From Nitrospirota bacterium (GTDB lineage Bacteria > Nitrospirota > Thermodesulfovibrionia > Thermodesulfovibrionales > UBA6898), in assembly GCA_021787505.1 (NCBI GenBank), contig JAJYLU010000042.1, positions 1 through 9,300 of the forward strand: DNA of 9,300 bases, in the 5' to 3' direction. Under the pieces are notes generated by a model. The model had not been told where the DNA came from. It did no database searches and saw only the letters and a program-made list of their open reading frames with translations. The position numbers were made by a program, and so were the translations under genes. Below are positions 7,207 through 9,300 of this stretch, piece by piece (the first letter of the stretch is position 1; each line of letters starts with the position of its first letter).

Positions 7207-7219
7207 TGACATGCTGACA
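7207..7219. promoter_or_regulatory. TGACA direct repeat upstream of the cytochrome operon
   Basis: TGACA occurs at 7207-7211 and 7215-7219, 8 bp from start to start, 58-70 bases before the tetrahaem cytochrome gene. Short direct repeats near one helical turn apart in a leader region are a common form of response-regulator site. A TATAGT box reads on the minus strand just downstream of it, but no matching -35 box is visible. Weak evidence. Confidence 0.25.
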
Positions 7220-7281
7220 AATACGGAAAGAATAAGAAGAAGCATTTTCTCAGCATCAGTGAATGCGCGCGACTGTCTTCC

Positions 7282-7299
7282 AAAACCGGCGTAATCCGG
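7282..7299 (-). terminator. Weak possible terminator after the small secreted protein gene
   Basis: On the minus strand CCGG-ATTACG-CCGG, extendable by two G-T pairs to six, is followed by four T residues (7282-7285). It lies about 27 bases after the stop of the 100-aa gene and would separate it from the cytochrome operon. The stem is short, so termination may be partial. Confidence 0.35.
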
Positions 7300-7325
7300 C
7301 CTCGAAGGTGAAAAGCAGGCTGCAT

Positions 7326-7628
7326 TCAGTTGCCGGCAGGCGACTTGGCGACCGTTCTCTTTCCGGACGGTCCGGAACTCACAGCGCTCGTTTTTGGATC
7401 TGATATGGAAAGGGTCGTGTCCTTTTTCTTGACCTGATCGGTGGCCGTGATTTCAGTCAAATCGTATTTTCCTCCTACGCAGAAGCTGCAACCGTTGCCG
7501 GACGCGACATGGCCGCCTCCGATCAAACACTCGTTTTCAGTTGTTGCACGGACGCCAGACACAAAGAAGAGACTTGCGGTGATGAAGCATACCGTTATGA
7601 AAATCCGGAGCATTGTCGTGTTTGTCAT
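7326..7628 (-). CDS. Small secreted protein with a Cys-Gly motif, unknown function
   Basis: A 100-aa protein with a clear Sec signal peptide: basic start, hydrophobic core at about residues 7-24, and a likely cleavage after the VRA at 26-28. The mature part has three cysteines (34, 47, 50) in a compact Gly-rich unit, CLIGGGHVASGNGCSFCVGG (34-53), then KYDLTEI, and a Lys/Ser/Thr-rich tail that looks disordered. Cys47-x2-Cys50 is not CxxCH, so this is not a haem site. A good Shine-Dalgarno GGGAGA lies about 8 nt before the ATG, and a sigma70-like promoter lies about 190 nt upstream, so expression is credible. I do not recognise the family. Its place between two multihaem cytochrome loci suggests, but does not show, a periplasmic accessory role. 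Confidence 0.75.
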   Translation of the reverse strand: MTNTTMLRIFITVCFITASLFFVSGVRATTENECLIGGGHVASGNGCSFCVGGKYDLTEITATDQVKKKDTTLSISDPKTSAVSSGPSGKRTVAKSPAGN

Positions 7629-7991
7629 TTAGGTTCTCCCATCGTTGATAAAAATCTCGATATGTGCCGAAAAGCCGGTTCCCATGTCAGAAGAAGCGCC
7701 TCTTTTTACCTCCTCTCTTGAATTATTTCCCGGAAATACCTGCCGTGGGCTTTCGCCTCGTATTTATGTTTCTCTGTTTCCGGTAGGGGTGGATTTTTTC
7801 ATCTCCCTCGTTTTTCTATTCTTAGAAATTATCATCCGGCTGACAGGTGTGTCAATTTGAAGTTTAAATAAATAAGAAACTTTAAAACTGCAATTATCAA
7901 AAATGAAGTTGTTGACCCCTAACTGATTTATTGGAGGGACCCCAGGACTGCATATCGGGGGCTGAAGAAGTGATAAGAGAGGGGCTTGGCG
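7629..7991. other. Long leader and intergenic region before the small secreted protein gene
   Basis: No gene is supported here. The stretch nearest the 100-aa gene (7629-7820) would be its transcribed leader of about 190 nt. No known riboswitch or strong hairpin is evident in it by eye. A sigma70-like promoter on the minus strand follows at 7828-7855. Beyond it, 7856-7991 is AT-rich and then mixed, and ends at the terminator. Confidence 0.45.
7828..7855 (-). promoter_or_regulatory. Sigma70-type promoter for the small secreted protein gene
   Basis: On the minus strand a consensus -35 box TTGACA (7850-7855) is followed after 16 bases by GATAAT (7828-7833), a five-of-six match to the -10 consensus. 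Transcription would start near 7821, giving an unusually long leader before the start codon at 7628. Confidence 0.6.
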
Positions 7992-8026
7992 AAAAAAAAG
8001 GCCGGGAAGAATTCCCGGCCTTTTTT
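7992..8026. terminator. Bidirectional intrinsic terminator after the undecahaem cytochrome
   Basis: GGCCGGGAA (8000-8008) and TTCCCGGCC (8012-8020) form a 9-bp stem with a 3-nt loop, flanked by eight A residues (7992-7999) and six T residues (8021-8026), so it can work in both directions. On the minus strand it closes the undecahaem cytochrome gene, starting 10-15 bases after its stop. Confidence 0.9.
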
Positions 8027-8035
8027 GGCATCCCG

Positions 8036-9034
8036 TCACGACAGGAACTTCTTGGGGTCCCTGTACTCGTGGCATTTCACACATTCTTTCTTCGCCTTCT
8101 CAGGCGTGACCCGCCAGATATGCGGCTCGTGACACTGCTTGCACTTCAGGTTCATGCCCTGGATATGGAGTTTGTGCGCCCCGACATCCAGGATGTTCCT
8201 GTGGCATGTCTCGCAGATACCCCAGTTCGGTCTCACATTCTTGTGAGGTTTGTGGCATGTATAGCAGAAGAACTGCATCGGCGCGTCCGGGGTGAGCTTT
8301 ATCTTTATCGCCTTCTTGATCGTTTTTTCGTCGGGCTGGTAATGGGTGACATCGAGGGTACCGTCCGCGATCAGCTGTTCTCTTACCTTCTCACTTCCGT
8401 GGCAGAAGAGACACTTGCTGCGGCCCGGCTTGAGGTCGACCGTCCTGTCCGTGTGGCAGTTGAGGCATGCGAGGCCCTCCATGCCGGTCCCGTGGACCTC
8501 CCTGTTCTTATGGCATCTGATGCAGAAGCGCGGCTCGGCCGTGAACTGGTGGATATTGTACCCGTGACACTTTACGCACTCGATCTGTTCCATGTAATAG
8601 TGGCGCGCATGGAGCCGCGAGTGGCTGATGTTTTTGGCCTCAGGGTATTTCGGGTTTCTCTCCCAGTGACACTGATAGCAGATCTTCCAGGCGACGAGGA
8701 TCTCGCCGTGACGAGGCGAGACCGACTTGACGCCCTTGAACGCGAACCGGTACATCTGGATCATCTGTTCCTTCTTCGTCGCGTGATGGCATTCGTGGCA
8801 GGTGACCATCTTGTGCTCGCTGTGCGCCCATTTCTGGTTTTGGGCGTCATGAACGTGGCAGGTCATGCAGGCGTTCGGGTCGTGTTCGAAATAGTCGTTG
8901 ATCCTGTAGGCGGTATATCCCATGCCGACAATCATAAACAGTCCGGCCAATGCGATAATAACCTTCGCTTTTGTCGAGATGCCCTCGCTGAACCAGTTGT
9001 ATATCCGGTTCAGGAGGTTGATCGGATTAAACAT
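8036..9034 (-). CDS. Membrane-anchored undecahaem cytochrome c with NrfH/NapC-like N-terminus
   Basis: Periplasmic multihaem electron carrier tethered by one N-terminal helix (about residues 22-42). The 332-aa protein has eleven CxxCH motifs with first Cys at 56, 79, 119, 153, 171, 190, 208, 257, 274, 298 and 318. Residues 20-125 resemble the NapC/NrfH quinol dehydrogenase family: anchor helix, first haem about 15 residues after it, then QKWAHSEHKMVTCHECH (67-83). That family normally has CxxCH-x-Met at haem 1; here the sequence is CMTCHVHD, with His in place of Met. The C-terminal 200 residues add seven or eight haems, about twice the size of NrfH. There is a strong Shine-Dalgarno GGGGAGG 6 nt before the ATG. 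It follows hemL by 37 bp on the same strand and is probably co-transcribed. It could pass quinol electrons to periplasmic, outer-membrane or extracellular acceptors; no partner reductase is visible. Confidence 0.93.
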   Translation of the reverse strand: MFNPINLLNRIYNWFSEGISTKAKVIIALAGLFMIVGMGYTAYRINDYFEHDPNACMTCHVHDAQNQKWAHSEHKMVTCHECHHATKKEQMIQMYRFAFKGVKSVSPRHGEILVAWKICYQCHWERNPKYPEAKNISHSRLHARHYYMEQIECVKCHGYNIHQFTAEPRFCIRCHKNREVHGTGMEGLACLNCHTDRTVDLKPGRSKCLFCHGSEKVREQLIADGTLDVTHYQPDEKTIKKAIKIKLTPDAPMQFFCYTCHKPHKNVRPNWGICETCHRNILDVGAHKLHIQGMNLKCKQCHEPHIWRVTPEKAKKECVKCHEYRDPKKFLS

Positions 9035-9071
9035 GTAAAGCCTCCCCTAAGTCTGTTCAATTACAGCTCTT

Positions 9072-9299
9072 TTATATTTTTTTAAGCGCTTTGTATGCTG
9101 CTTGTACGGTACGTTCGATGTCCCTGTCGGAATGCGCCAGCGACATGAAACCCGCCTCGAACTGGGAAGGAGCAAGGTTCACTCCCTGCTGCAGCATCTC
9201 GGAGAAGAACGCCGAGAACTTGCGGGTGTCGGATGTCTTCGCTGTCGCGTAGTTATATACCTCCTTATCGGTAAAGTAGGTGCAGAACATGGTGCCCGC
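9072..9299 (-). CDS. hemL: Glutamate-1-semialdehyde 2,1-aminomutase HemL, C-terminal end (5' part outside window)
   Basis: HemL is a PLP enzyme that turns glutamate-1-semialdehyde into 5-aminolevulinate, the first dedicated tetrapyrrole precursor in the C5 pathway. Only the last 75 or so of about 425 residues are present; the frame stays open to the window edge, with AGT before the apparent Met at 9290, so that Met is internal. Recognisable C-terminal features are FCTYFTDKEV, the SDTRKFSAFFSEMLQQGV stretch, LAPSQFEAGFMSLAHSD and the DIERTVQAA helix. The stop at 9072 is 37 bp before the undecahaem cytochrome start, on the same strand with no terminator between, so haem precursor supply and a haem-heavy cytochrome may share a transcript. 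Confidence 0.93.
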   Translation of the reverse strand, partial: AGTMFCTYFTDKEVYNYATAKTSDTRKFSAFFSEMLQQGVNLAPSQFEAGFMSLAHSDRDIERTVQAAYKALKKI

Positions 9300-9300
9300 G

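Noticed and set aside
7185..7215. FNR/CRP-type site (TTGAT half site) before the cytochrome operon
   Set aside because: Only one half site matches; the second half lacks the ATCAA pattern at the correct spacing.
7931..9085. 384-codon open frame on the plus strand
   Set aside because: It is the antisense of the undecahaem cytochrome, whose eleven CxxCH motifs and strong ribosome site prove the minus strand codes. Its protein shows no recognisable domain, and the bidirectional terminator hairpin lies within its first part.

Overview
The window looks like a piece of an anaerobic, cytochrome-rich bacterial chromosome. It has a membrane-anchored 11-haem cytochrome c, a tetrahaem cytochrome c / iron-sulfur / NrfD membrane complex, a copper-exporting P-type ATPase and an HD-GYP protein. 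Gene content and protein style suggest a Nitrospirota (Thermodesulfovibrionia-like) or Desulfobacterota-like organism. This is inference from protein style only; no rRNA or other marker gene is present.

Layout. (1) 1-2169, plus strand: the 3' two-thirds of copA, followed 7 bp later by an HD-GYP phosphodiesterase-type gene with a small cysteine-containing N-terminus. (2) 2170-2638: no gene, but a candidate integration scar. It holds an 11-bp tandem repeat, further short repeats, and the 3' half of a tRNA-Val(GAC) gene that starts abruptly in the anticodon loop and is followed by an intrinsic terminator. (3) 2639-4635: a visibly AT-richer accessory islet. It contains an integron-type tyrosine recombinase truncated just before its catalytic half (minus strand), a BrnT-type toxin with a downstream antitoxin-like gene (plus), and an unrecognised 156-aa protein (plus) whose end runs through a terminator belonging to the opposite strand. 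(4) 4597-7149, minus strand: a tightly coupled three-gene respiratory operon encoding a tetrahaem cytochrome c, a Tat-exported 4x[4Fe-4S] protein and an NrfD-family quinone-interacting membrane subunit. (5) 7326-7628, minus: a small secreted protein with three cysteines in its mature part, with its own sigma70-like promoter and a leader of about 190 nt. (6) 7992-9299, minus: the C-terminal end of hemL, then 37 bp later the undecahaem cytochrome, closed by a bidirectional terminator.

How the genes work together. The NrfD subunit, the ferredoxin-like subunit and the tetrahaem cytochrome fit a quinone:periplasmic-cytochrome electron-transfer complex, built like the NrfCD, DsrJOP and Qrc modules but lacking their catalytic genes here. 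The 11-haem protein starts with an NrfH/NapC-like anchor and could be a second quinol-linked electron outlet or a wire to another acceptor. HemL makes 5-aminolevulinate for tetrapyrroles, which suits a neighbour needing 11 haems per chain. The left side (copA plus HD-GYP) may be cargo of an element that used tRNA-Val as its attachment site, because the surviving tRNA half implies that the foreign DNA lies to its left.
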